This document shows positions 12,637 to 24,709 of a stretch of DNA of 64,000 nucleotides, one piece after another; the stretch's first letter is position 1, and each line of letters begins with the position of its first letter. A program made the position numbers and the translations under genes. This stretch comes from Volvariella volvacea V23. Taxonomy: Eukaryota > Basidiomycota > Agaricomycetes > Agaricales > Pluteaceae. The notes under the pieces are model-generated. The model ran no database searches and was not told where the DNA came from. It saw only the letters and a list, made by a program, of their open reading frames with translations. Where the stretch lies: positions 1,177,418-1,241,417 of the forward strand of contig KB722739.1 in assembly GCA_000349905.1 (NCBI GenBank), read 5' to 3'.

Positions 12637-13222
12637 GGTATGTGGGATTGTGATCAATCCAACACTGACAGCAACGTGAAGAGCTTAGATTTGTACCCTT
12701 GCTCCTGCTATGTTAATCGTACCTGTCAAATGATTGACCCTACGATCGTCGAAAAGAATTTGTCTTTCTCACATTGCAGCCACTTTCCCTCCTATCTACC
12801 TCGGTCAGGCTGCAATCACTTACCCAGCTGCCCTCGACGTTGCAACCCTGAACCACCGCTTATCTCTTCCCGTGACCTACCCTCGAGTTCTTGTAGCAGA
12901 GTATCGCCACATCAACATCAAATGTCTCAATGTTGGCGTTTATCAAGATACGCTATCACTCATGGTACGAGCTTTTGACTCGGGACAAAGGAACCAGTTA
13001 AATGCAAGACATACGACATTGGTGTTTCGCTTTTGATCGAACCTCTCTCGTCGTTACCTGGACTCACTGGCCTCGAGGAGGGGACGCTTAAATTGTCCTT
13101 TGTACGACGAGCTAGGTGATCACTGCCCAAATTCACCCACCTGCACGAGACCGCCAGAACCCACAATTCTGTCAGTTCGGCGCCTTAGAGTACTTTCTCT
13201 AGCGCAGAAAACCGCGATTAAT
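12637..13222. other. FOL3 / F-box-like intergenic region
   Basis: This region of about 590 bp separates two genes on the same strand. A 100-codon frame at 12734-13036 has no recognisable family and no convincing context, so it is not called. The frame of the downstream gene is open back to 13100 but has no ATG before 13223. Confidence 0.4.
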
Positions 13223-14941
13223 ATGGAAGTCTCTCGATCATGTTCCTTCCGCACTCAAGCACATACCCAGCCGTCTTTGATTCCCCTTCTCATTTCCGAT
13301 TCTCCCCAGACCACCAGTGCTCAGCTGCCTCCCCGCATTTATCCGCACCTTCCTCATGAACTATTACTTGCCGTTCTCACTCTACTCTGGACAGACGCTT
13401 CGAGTCCGATATCCTTAACCATCAAGGAGCGCTTGCACCTCTTTCGGTCCCTCCCCCTTGTCAGCAGCACCTTCAAGGAGTTATTTGAACAAGTCGTCTG
13501 GAAGGACGTCTGGATATGCAATTTAAGGGGGCTAGAGTGGTTCACAAAGAAGTTGGAGATGATCAAGGATAGTTGGAAGTACACACCCCCGAACAATCGC
13601 CTCAGGACATTCTCTCCCTCAGATGCAGGTCGTTCTTCACTGGACACCTCCTATCTACATGACCTGTGTAGATCAGTCACAATCGTTCACGATATCCCTG
13701 CTGTTGTAGAGCAAAGGGAGAGGCAAGAGCTCATAATGGAAAGCCGCCGGAGGAGCCTGCCGTTGGGAGAGTTGTACAACGGTTACAGTAGCGGAGTTAG
13801 TGGTAGACGGACGAGCCGTTGGAGATTACGCGGTAGTGGTTATCCCAGCGCTCACAGTGATGGCGATATGGATATCAGCAGGGGTGCCATCAGCCCTCAA
13901 GCCGGCTACAGTGGTTCGTACACCAGTGGATTGAGCGGCCATTCGAACAGAAGGAGGACCAGGGCTTATTCAATCGGATGGGAAAGATGCGAGCGAAAGT
14001 GCGAACTGGGGAAATCTATTTCGGCGCACGAGGAGATTGTGAAGAGGGTTAGACGGTTGTTTGATGCGTTGATTGAGAATGAAAGGGAGTTGAGGAGGTT
14101 TGAGATGCTGTCCGAGTCCAGTGACCCTGACCAGCGCCCAGTTGGTGACGTGGACAGGAATAGAACGATGGGGAGTAAACCCGTATGTTTGCTTCCGCGG
14201 TTGGAAACCGTCAACTTCCGGTTTATAGACGCGGATTCTTCGTTTGTGGTAGGTCAGTTGGCGAAGCTGTGTTTACCAGAGAGGGTGGATAGGTTGGGTG
14301 TGGAGATGATCACAACTTCTGGAGGAGTTGGATTGCCAGAGTGGACGTGTATGGAGTCGTCCTCATTGCGTTCATCAATCCCGTCTATTTCACCACCGCC
14401 TTACGACCAATCCGTTTTGGCCATCAGCGACTCGGGATCGGATACCCTATCATCCTCGTTCCCTCTCACGACAAGTTCTCAATGCTCTCACTGCCTCTTT
14501 CACGACTTTGGGCGCATTTTCTTCCCAATTCACCTGCCCTTCATCCGCAAACTAGAAGTACGAGGGAGGATGGCGGACGTAGTTTGTATCTCTGGGCTCA
14601 TTGTAAAGAAAAATATAGGAGGTATCGATGAGATCATCATCGACTGTGAGGATTTGGATATTGGGGTCTCAGGGGAGGATGACATAGACGTGAAGGAAGA
14701 TACCACAGCGGAACAGAGAGGACCAGAGGACGATGTTCTGGATGTGATAGAACAGGATGGGGAATCACTGGGCGTTATCGAGAGAACGGCGCAACTGCGG
14801 TGGATAGTGAGAGGGGTACATACTACCGGCAAAGCAAAAAATAGGGATATGAAGGATATCGTAGGACGAATCAGAGCTATGAGTGGGTTGGGCGGTTGGG
14901 CGGTAAACGTAACAGTCGAGCAGGGGACGCTGCCGGGGTAG
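13223..14941 (+). CDS. F-box-like protein, long form
   Basis: Intronless protein of 572 residues. The start is the first in-frame ATG. Residues of about 40-100 resemble a divergent F-box: PHLPHELLLAVLTLLW, then a Thr-Ile-Lys-Glu-Arg block, then LPLVSSTFKELFEQVVWKDV. The same layout occurs in the shorter genes at 17237 and 33197, which also share the later LETVNFRFID-like segment, so the three are probably one family. The middle (about 185-260) is Ser/Gly/Arg-rich and likely disordered, and an acidic stretch lies near the C-terminus. F-box proteins usually deliver substrates to SCF ubiquitin ligases. In mushrooms such families are large and mostly uncharacterised, so the substrate is unknown. 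No leucine-rich or WD repeats were seen. Confidence 0.7.
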   Translation: MEVSRSCSFRTQAHTQPSLIPLLISDSPQTTSAQLPPRIYPHLPHELLLAVLTLLWTDASSPISLTIKERLHLFRSLPLVSSTFKELFEQVVWKDVWICNLRGLEWFTKKLEMIKDSWKYTPPNNRLRTFSPSDAGRSSLDTSYLHDLCRSVTIVHDIPAVVEQRERQELIMESRRRSLPLGELYNGYSSGVSGRRTSRWRLRGSGYPSAHSDGDMDISRGAISPQAGYSGSYTSGLSGHSNRRRTRAYSIGWERCERKCELGKSISAHEEIVKRVRRLFDALIENERELRRFEMLSESSDPDQRPVGDVDRNRTMGSKPVCLLPRLETVNFRFIDADSSFVVGQLAKLCLPERVDRLGVEMITTSGGVGLPEWTCMESSSLRSSIPSISPPPYDQSVLAISDSGSDTLSSSFPLTTSSQCSHCLFHDFGRIFFPIHLPFIRKLEVRGRMADVVCISGLIVKKNIGGIDEIIIDCEDLDIGVSGEDDIDVKEDTTAEQRGPEDDVLDVIEQDGESLGVIERTAQLRWIVRGVHTTGKAKNRDMKDIVGRIRAMSGLGGWAVNVTVEQGTLPG

Positions 14942-15446
14942 AACTCTGTGCCGTTGTCCTTGGCGGCATCTCTGAACTTTGTTGTTCTTGAGAACCGCAG
15001 TGATCATATCCATGGAGTGTCGTTTACTGCGACTGTCATCTGTTTATGCCAACTCTATTGGCAGGTCCTGGGCTTCTTACTTTGCAATCCATCGCTTGTT
15101 TAAGGCTATGCGTCCGACTTTGCTCCACATCAGCAACATCGCTATCTACTATTCCCCGCTCTGATTAGATTTCTCCTGGTTTAATCATCCTTACTGCACC
15201 ATCATCAGGTGTTCGCACTTGGTTGTTTTTATCCAACTTGATGCTTCATCAGCAGGTTACTGAATTGGATACAGACAGACAGAAGCGATGTCAAAATTCT
15301 AATCGAAGCGATGCGTTAGAAGGCGCAATACACAATATAGATGATGAATTATTTTGAACACGATGAATAAAGGTATGTTGAGCGTATATGATCCGCTCCA
15401 GATGCACTTAAATGCCTCATTTCTCCGTATGTTGTGGGCCAGCAGG
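14942..15446. other. Intergenic region upstream of the D-amino-acid oxidase gene
   Basis: About 500 bp with no recognised gene; it presumably holds the F-box-like 3' end and the oxidase promoter. Confidence 0.5.
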
Positions 15447-15453
15447 TATATAG
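15447..15453 (+). promoter_or_regulatory. TATATAG, probable TATA box of the D-amino-acid oxidase gene
   Basis: It lies about 70 bp upstream of the ATG at 15520, on the coding strand, at a plausible distance for a short leader. Confidence 0.5.
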
Positions 15454-15519
15454 AGATTCAACGTCTTGTTGAGACGTCTCCAAAGCAGCTGAACTGCCTT
15501 GACACCCCACACATCTAAC

Positions 15520-17031
15520 ATGTCTCCTCAACCATCTGTTTTCTTGTCTTATATCGACAAGGAACTGGTTGTAAATTTTGGCACGAATCCTCTGCCAAAA
15601 TCACGTTCACCCAGCCGGATCTTAGTAGTGGGTGGTGGGGTCACTGGTCTAACGGTAGGCCGTTCGCTATTTTGGCCATTGAACTGTATTTGATATGTCT
15701 ACCAGACAGCGTGGGCGTTGCTAGACGCCGGCTACTCTGTCACAGTGATCTCCGAGAGGTGGGCTAATCCTGTCAATCGCATAACCTCCCAGATTGCTGG
15801 TGCATTGTATGTTGTTTCAAGTCAATATCTGTGTATATGCGCCTGACCTTATCTTGTTAGGTGGGAATGGCCTCCTGCTGTGTGTGGTAAACACACCAAC
15901 ATCATCTCGCTCACAAATTCCAAGAGATGGTGTATGACAAGCTACAGGGCATTTTCTCGCCTCATGAAATTTCTACCTGCCGAGGATCACGGCGTTCGTA
16001 TGCGCATGGCAACTTTCTTCTTCAAAGAACAAATAGAGCGGCTGCCTGGTCAGCTGGAGAAGATGGTAGAAATCCAAGAGGCATCAGATGTAAGAGCATC
16101 TATATTATTTTCGATTGAACGTCATTAACTAGGGCCATAGATCCAGGGGTTCTTACGTGACCCAGACCTCGTTAAGCAGCACGCTGTCAACCAGAAGGCT
16201 GGGGTTAAGGATTCATACCGCCACCTAGCGCCCGTCATCGACACGGACCACTACATGGTCTGGCTCCGTGCACTTGTCGCTTTCAAAGGCGGTCATCTCA
16301 TCACGCGAAAGATAACTGGTGATCTACTCGAACAAGAAGATCGACTACTGGCGGAGTACAATGCCGTAGCAATTGTGAATGCGACAGGACTCAACTCGTA
16401 CGAAACTGCAGGTGACAAAACTGCTTGGCCACTCAGGGGAGCATTAATAAGAGTCATAAATGATGGGAAGAAGTTCCCGAAAGTCGAAGAAGTGCTATGC
16501 GTTTCGCACCTCGACACACACGGCGAAGATGAAGACATCGTCTTCATTGTTCCACGCAATGATCGCACTTTAATCCTAGGAGGTGGCGCATATCCTTTTT
16601 TCAGATTAATTCGAAAATATACTAATATTGTTTTAGGACTCGCTCAGCCCAATGTTCATACTCTCGACCTCAAACTCGACAGTCCAGAGATCATCAGGAT
16701 GCGAGAACGGTGCAACAATTTTGTGCCTGGCCTGAATCAGGCTGAACTGGACGCTGTACCCCTGGTTCAAGGTCTCCGACCATTCCGTGACACAAACGTT
16801 CGCGTTGAACGCGAGAAGAGGCTCAAGGTCAGAAGAGCACGCAGTAGGATTATTCACTCATATGGCCAGGGCGGTGCTGGTTTCTCATTGTCGTAAGTGT
16901 CTGTATTATGGTTAGCAGCAGCATTCTGAGTAGGGGACCATAGCTTTGGGTGTGCAAGTGACGTACTGAACTTGATGAAAGAGGTAGAAGCTGAGACCGA
17001 AACTAATCTTGCTCTTCGGTCACATTTGTAA
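15520..17031 (+). CDS. DAO: Peroxisomal D-amino-acid oxidase
   Basis: FAD enzyme that oxidises D-amino acids to 2-oxo acids, ammonia and H2O2. Six exons were resolved: 15520-15654, 15706-15806, 15861-16089, 16141-16582, 16637-16892 and 16944-17031, giving 416 residues with all phases consistent. The Rossmann dinucleotide-binding motif ILVVGGGVTGLT lies at residues 34-45 and continues GLTTAWALLDAGYSV across the first splice. ALWEWPPAVCG spans the second intron, and LILGGLAQPN spans the fourth. The C-terminal FAD-contact block HSYGQGGAGFSLSFG is present. The protein ends Ser-His-Leu, a PTS1-type tripeptide, which predicts import into peroxisomes where catalase can remove the peroxide. D-aspartate oxidase is a close family alternative; no substrate-specifying residue was assigned. 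Confidence 0.92.
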
Positions 17032-17186
17032 AATGTGTACGAAAATAATTATTTGATTTTGTTCGACTCCAACGCTACATCACTCCGAGAAAGGGGTTCA
17101 GCTGTTCCTCACATTTTTCCCCTATCGCTACTCAACCCCTTATTCTACAGTAATGGCATGTGTATTCACCTAAGGCAATGCGCGGC

Positions 17187-17193
17187 TATAAGG
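17187..17193 (+). promoter_or_regulatory. TATAAGG, probable TATA box
   Basis: It lies about 45 bp upstream of the ATG at 17237 of the short F-box-like gene. Confidence 0.45.
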
Positions 17194-17236
17194 AGATTCA
17201 ATTTCCTTAAGCCTCTCACACTCTCAAACCACCACC

Positions 17237-18157
17237 ATGACATCCAATAACGCTTTCGCCCCAATCTTCTCCACCTCCCATCGCATCACGAAGCCGGCTC
17301 TCAAACCACGAATGCCCCGCCACATCCTTGAACAGGTCATCTGGAACCTTTGGACGTCCAGATGTTCCACAAAAGAACGGATCCATACCATGACAATTCT
17401 CCCCCTCGTTAACACCACATTCCGGGACACCATCAGAGCATGTGAAGCCAGACATATCTTCATACCACGTCCATCGTATGTTCCCGTATTCTTCTCTAGA
17501 CTAGTCAACAGCCGCAGCCAATGCAATCGCAATGCCCTGGGTGCATTTGGCATCACCGTCCACGGCGGCGACCGTGACGGCAAAACGAGCCCAGACTACG
17601 ATTCATGCTCCGCTTTGACTCTTCATCTTGACTTGACGGATGTACTGACGCACAACGGCGGCTCTGGGTGTGGCCATTACAAGAGGTGCATAGCTGGCCA
17701 AGTCCGCGCGGCGGAGACGATGATTCGCAGAGCGATGAGAAGGTTCCTCTCCGTCATCGCCAACCACAAGTATTTTCCTCTTCTTCAAAAGGTCGACCTC
17801 AAGTCCGTCAACATGGATGCGCCGCACATCGTCAACACCCTCCATGGTCTCACTCCTCACATCCCCACGAGCGTAAGGAAAGTGGAAATTGAGATCGTGA
17901 GGAATAATCTGGGGGAGTGTCATCCCACCGAAGCTGCGAAGCTGTACTGCTGTTGGCGGTGCTCGCAGGCTGATGTTAATTACTGCTCTCCGCAGTGGTT
18001 CAATGAATGGGAGATTGATTTTAGGGGTATGGAGGTGGAGTTGAGAGGGAGGGAACAGGCGATTGATGTCCTCGGTCAATGGATTGAGTATTGCAGCGAC
18101 GGCATAGAGTCGATGGTGTTCACCAGCGTCCAGCGACGCCCGTTACCAGGGGTTTAG
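17237..18157 (+). CDS. F-box-like protein, short form A
   Basis: Intronless, 306 residues, with a good CACCATGAC start context. The N-terminal block has the F-box-like layout MPRHILEQVIWNLW, then a Thr-Lys-Glu-Arg-Ile-His block, then ILPLVNTTFRD, followed by a proline-rich IPRPSYVPVF segment. The gene at 33197-34177 on the other strand shares all of these blocks (hydrophobic helix, TxEERxHxMTxLPLVNT, xIPCPSYVxVF, the VNxxxxNMDxPxIxNTL segment and a Cys-Trp-x-Cys element), so the two are clear paralogs. The long gene at 13223 is a more distant relative. Two Cys-x-x-Cys-like positions in the CCWRC region are shared by the short forms, but no metal site can be asserted. A role in SCF-dependent protein turnover is possible by family only. 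Confidence 0.7.
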   Translation: MTSNNAFAPIFSTSHRITKPALKPRMPRHILEQVIWNLWTSRCSTKERIHTMTILPLVNTTFRDTIRACEARHIFIPRPSYVPVFFSRLVNSRSQCNRNALGAFGITVHGGDRDGKTSPDYDSCSALTLHLDLTDVLTHNGGSGCGHYKRCIAGQVRAAETMIRRAMRRFLSVIANHKYFPLLQKVDLKSVNMDAPHIVNTLHGLTPHIPTSVRKVEIEIVRNNLGECHPTEAAKLYCCWRCSQADVNYCSPQWFNEWEIDFRGMEVELRGREQAIDVLGQWIEYCSDGIESMVFTSVQRRPLPGV

Positions 18158-18699
18158 GGTGTAGATGTTGACTTGGTGGGTGTTTCAATTCTAGCCCCTT
18201 TTTTTTAAGAGGAGCTAATCGTCAGCTAGTCTCTGATCTTTAGGAGATGTCCTGGCGGCATGTACGGCCTATCGTGATTTATTTTCAAGTAGTCAACGCT
18301 GGTTACGTTGTCCACTAGGGAGTGTTGATTCTTTTCCAGTATCCAGCTAATATCATGTCTGCCTTCGCATGTATCTCCAACACAGAAATACAAAATACAA
18401 ACTTCGAATAATTTCCAGTATGCGGGAGGATATAGCGTGCAAACTAACAAACACCTGGGCATGCCAATCTGGTTTTGGCCAATAGCCCATGCTTACTAGT
18501 TCAATCGCGACGTTATTGTCAGGGCCACGCTCTTGGCAACAAATGAACAAGGAACGAAAGCAATATAAACAGGCCGCGGCTAGCGCGTTACGTCTACTCT
18601 AACGAGCAACAATTACTATAGAATCTCCCCAAGGCTGCCACCCGTGACAAACCAAGGCTTCAATGCGGTTCATAAAATTAGTTGGAGTGAATGATGAAT
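18158..18699. other. Convergent intergenic region
   Basis: About 540 bp between the 3' ends of the F-box-like gene (+) and the glucoamylase gene (-). No gene recognised. Confidence 0.5.
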
Positions 18700-20919
<2,220 letters not shown>

Positions 20920-20968
20920 CCTTCAAGGGAGCAAAGTTGACTGACGACCCCAAGCTCGAGCAGAGCCC

Positions 20969-20976
20969 ATTATATA
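20969..20976 (-). promoter_or_regulatory. TATATAAT, probable TATA box of the glucoamylase gene
   Basis: On the minus strand, about 50 bp upstream of the ATG at 20919. Confidence 0.55.
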
Positions 20977-22020
20977 CCTCGCCATGCGTGCAGGTCATAA
21001 CGGACGTCCACCGAAGAACATACCGAATTAGACTCCTGAGCCGAACAGAAATCACCTGCATGATTGCGAGCGTGTGGAGGGAGTGTGTTGTCATGCAGCA
21101 GTGAATCCCCCCACATTGTCCCAGGAAATCAACTGATCCATTGTGCGATCAGCCGCCTGCTTCGAGATGGGTTGGATGCCCACAAGAGCTCACCTGCTCT
21201 ACGCAAGGAGTAAGGATGATGCCCAGAGATGCCCAACGGTACCTTCTGTACGTCAAGCTTCCAGGAGGTAAAGTGTTTCAGCCTCTATTAATGACGAAGA
21301 GAGCTCGCAAAGGCAAGATCAAACGACGTCAGGAGGACGTAGAACGGTTGTTTGCACCGGTTGCGTGCCACGAGAAGAATGGAACCGTCGTTTGAGTGGC
21401 CAAAAATGGACGGCGAACATTGCTGGCAAGCGCACAAGCCGTTCTGAAGCCTCGGGGTGCCACGTGGTGCCATCCTCGGATCCAGACGCATATTTATCCG
21501 GCTGTGTGTGCCTTGGCTTCGATGCTGCAGATCGCACGCGTGGCGGGGATATCTGGGGATATTCTGATGGACGTGGGGAACGAGGGAATTATCAGATATA
21601 TCGTGCAGCAGCACTGTTGTCTAGTGGGAAATACTCTGACATGCAGCTGCAGAGTGCTGGTTGGTGTTTCCTGCAGGAGAGTATGAGGATGCTACAGCTA
21701 CTAGGAGCTCAAGGAAATGGGGACCGGATTGACTGTACATGCTAACGCAGATCATGCAGTGTTTCAAAGCAAAGAAAGCGGAAAGCAGCACCGACAGCTC
21801 GCAATCGCCTCCTTCCAACTTTGTCCTCCTGCTACAGGGCATTAGAGTTTCTGACATCCATAATTACAAGCCAATACAATACACGTGAGCCTCTGATTTC
21901 CACAAACCTACACGTTAAGTCCGAGCCCATGCTTGCCCACGTTTTTACGTCTCCCGTCCAAATCCGTCCTTATCCTAAACCGCACATCGCTTCACATAAC
22001 TCCAGCCAGAATCCATCCCA
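20977..22020. other. Intergenic region between glucoamylase and SPFH-like genes
   Basis: About 1 kb. Open frames of about 100 codons on the plus strand (21365-21745 and 21396-21686) overlap each other and match no recognised family. The upstream half is likely glucoamylase promoter. Confidence 0.4.
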
Positions 22021-23409
22021 CTACGTCTTATCCCCCACCTTACTCTCCTTCTCTTCACTCTTATCCTTCCACTTAACCGTCTGCGTATTCAGCTTCACCA
22101 CCTCCCTAGCCCACTCCCGCTCTCCTTCCCCTCTGAACGATAACTCTCGCAGCAGCTCCGTCCGTCGAAACTCGATCAGGAACATCAAAGCCGCCCGTCG
22201 GTCTTTTCTCTCGACTTTTCCTGGGTGTGGGGCTATGGCCTGTGCGAGCGTGTCTATGTGCTCGACGATGCTATTTATCTCTTTTGTGCTAAAAAGGCGA
22301 TAAGAGATTAACGATTTTAGGATATAGGTGTGAGGGCGTACTTGGCTTTAATCCAGCTATCGGCCGCCATCAGCTACCCACCAGATGATCAGTCACAAAG
22401 ATGTAGTGTAGTTCCGATTAAGCGCTCACCCTGGCCTCGCTCTCTGCTAGGATTCTCTGCTTGATAGCTGTAGCCTCGTCATTGCCGACTGCTTGTATCC
22501 GGTGCACGCTCAGGTCAAGGCACCTAATGCCCTTTTGGACCTACAATCTCCATATTAAGTCTTGGAGCAAAAAAAAAATTGAACCATAAATACGAACTGC
22601 GTAATCATTGAGCTCAGCAACGTCGAATACGTCTGTCTTATTATGCGCCGAAGACAGCTAGGAAATAAACACGAACTTGTAAGCAACACGCGGGGAACGA
22701 GAATCGGTCATTACAAACATCGGCGTAATTCCGCGAGCTTACAGCCGAAGTGATAGCCCCCGTAGCCAGGTCCTTCACCCACTTCTGGACATCTTGTATC
22801 CCAAACAGAGCCTTAGCGTCGAGTTAATGACCGTCTTAATGCTGTACAGGCTGGCTCGCCTTTCGCCCGTCCTCGACTCGGAACTGCAGCGAGCCCGTGC
22901 ATTCCACAGGAACCTGGACAGTGTTCGTTGTGAGGTGGTGCGGCTTGTGAGGTAGGTTGGATTTGGCTCACGCTATCTGAGGTATAGGCTTGGATCTATT
23001 GGAACTTGAATGAGTACGCCGTGTCACCGGACTCGAAAAGATGAAAGAGCCCGAGAAAACTGTTAGTGCTCACCCCCGACAGATGCATAGACGTTTCTCG
23101 TTTGTCGATACGGTAAACCACCTCGTGCGGCTTGAATTTCCAGTGGAAGCCTGGTGGGAGAGGAACCGGGTGTCCTCGCCACCTGACACCAGCGAGCGTT
23201 TAGTATGCACAAAAGGAGGCAATAGAAATAGATGGCATGGAACCCCGTACGCACCCTTGCTTCCACCCTTCGTGGCCTGATTCAACCAACACCAAAGGGG
23301 CCCTCGTCTTGCTCGCCAAGCTGACGAGCTCTCCGGCCGCAGCTCCGGTGCGTTTCGTCCGCCCCAGCCAGTTCATGAGTCCTACCACCAAGTCTGGCAG
23401 CGCTTGCAT
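22021..23409 (-). CDS. SPFH/band-7-like protein
   Basis: Nine exons were assembled by hand: 23409-23255, 23182-23074, 22995-22972, 22913-22860, 22811-22743, 22657-22598, 22540-22430, 22373-22342 and 22288-22021. They join in frame to 293 residues. No single open frame reveals the gene. The spliced product reads like an SPFH domain over about residues 60-215: PPGFHWKFKPHEVVYRID, then YTSDSVPVECTGSLQFRVED, ALFGIQDV, AVQKGIRCLDLSV and the AILAES-like helix AIKQRILAESEAR. SPFH proteins scaffold membranes (stomatins, prohibitins, flotillins). No clear transmembrane helix is visible at the N-terminus, so membrane attachment is uncertain. The tail is Lys/Glu-rich and probably helical. Intron 4 would need a GC donor (GCGAGC at 22859); a 33-nt alternative using GTACAG is less plausible. 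Intron 6 starts GTTCGT. Exon joins are more secure than the family name. Confidence 0.62.
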
Positions 23410-23511
23410 TTCTCCTAACCGTGACGAGCGCCCTGCGTGTGTCGTGTGGGTGGAGGGTAGAGTGTGTGCTGTAAAGGAAGCTGTATAGCGAAGCCCTTGC
23501 TCCCTCCCGCG

Positions 23512-23519
23512 TATTTATA
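23512..23519 (-). promoter_or_regulatory. TATAAATA, probable TATA box of the SPFH-like gene
   Basis: On the minus strand, about 105 bp upstream of the ATG at 23409. It independently supports a promoter here. Confidence 0.45.
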
Positions 23520-24709
23520 CCCATCCATAATGAATCCCGGGCGTCTATCAAAGGGCGACTCGGATCTGTCAGCACTAAAAAGGCCACAATGAGCTTGATA
23601 TGGTAAAGGAAGACCGAGGATGAGTCACCCTGATGTTCCCAGCAGCCTCCTCGCTTCCATCAGCCGGGGCAGTCCATTGTCAAGTGGGAGAAGGCGCCCA
23701 CAGTCGTCCACAAAAGTCTTCATTGCGGACGTATCTAGGTGATATCGAGCTGGCCATCGCCGGTCCGTCGATATCGGTGCTTGCATGAGGCTCATCTGTA
23801 GGCCATTCTTGTAGCTTGAGACAAGGTATGAGAACCCTTGGCCCATGCAGGAGCGGCCCAGCAAAGGGTCCAGTGAGCGCTTGTGGCGCGATTGTATCTC
23901 GCAGGCCCCGGGAGAAGAGTGCTCAGGCTGATCCCGCGGAGCCTGTGTTGGCAGCTGCATATGACTCGAGGACTAGCCTGAGTGAGCTGCGGAAGCAAGG
24001 TGGTGCACTCCAGCCTTCGTGGCGTACCGGCCAGTGCATGCGTTACGTGTCCCGACGTGGCCGAGAGCGCTGATCCCAAGAACCAAGGTCAGCGGTTTCT
24101 GACTCCAAAGCTGGGATGGGAGAGCGATGAGGGCTCTCTACGTGGTCGTGGTTGGTCACTGGCATTTCTTCGGTCATCCGCCAAATGGGCATTGCGAGGC
24201 TCTTGGATGAGGTAATCGCTGTTCTCGTCAAGCGCCAGCCAAGTTGACGTGCCCCTCGGAAGGCACGAGTTGAGCATCGTCCTTCCTCGGAGACCTTATC
24301 AGCTCATCAAATGGACTGTTGTTCGGCATACCTTTTCGTCTAATGAGGCCATTTCACAACCAACGTAACGTACGACGCGGCGACAGCGAGGTCGGGCGTT
24401 TGGCTACGCGTGTATGTCTTGTATTCTCCCGTGAGGCACCTTGATTCGTTATTTGGAGATAAAGGATTAACGTGAGCAGACTTTACCTTCCCGCCAGCCA
24501 CCCGCCGGTTAAGCCCAATCTAGCCGCCGAACGCGTGGGATTATTGTGATTCGGGGTGCGCGCAAGGTCCGCCCGCTCAACGACCCTCCCATAAATTGCT
24601 ACGATGCGGGGCTTACTCTCCTTCTCCTTCTCCCATCGCCGCATTCGTCCAGAGGCAAAGCGGAGTAGACTTGTAACACCTATCGGTTGTCCCGGACACG
24701 TCTTTCGAA
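23520..24709. other. Divergent intergenic region
   Basis: About 1.2 kb between the SPFH-like gene (-) and the DHTKD1-like gene (+). Open frames are short and overlapping with no recognised family. It presumably holds both promoters. Confidence 0.5.

Noticed and set aside
22812..22844. GTACAG donor giving a 33-nt intron in the SPFH-like gene
   Set aside because: It is shorter than any other intron here. The GC-AG alternative gives a better FRVEDGRKALF junction. Not fully excluded.
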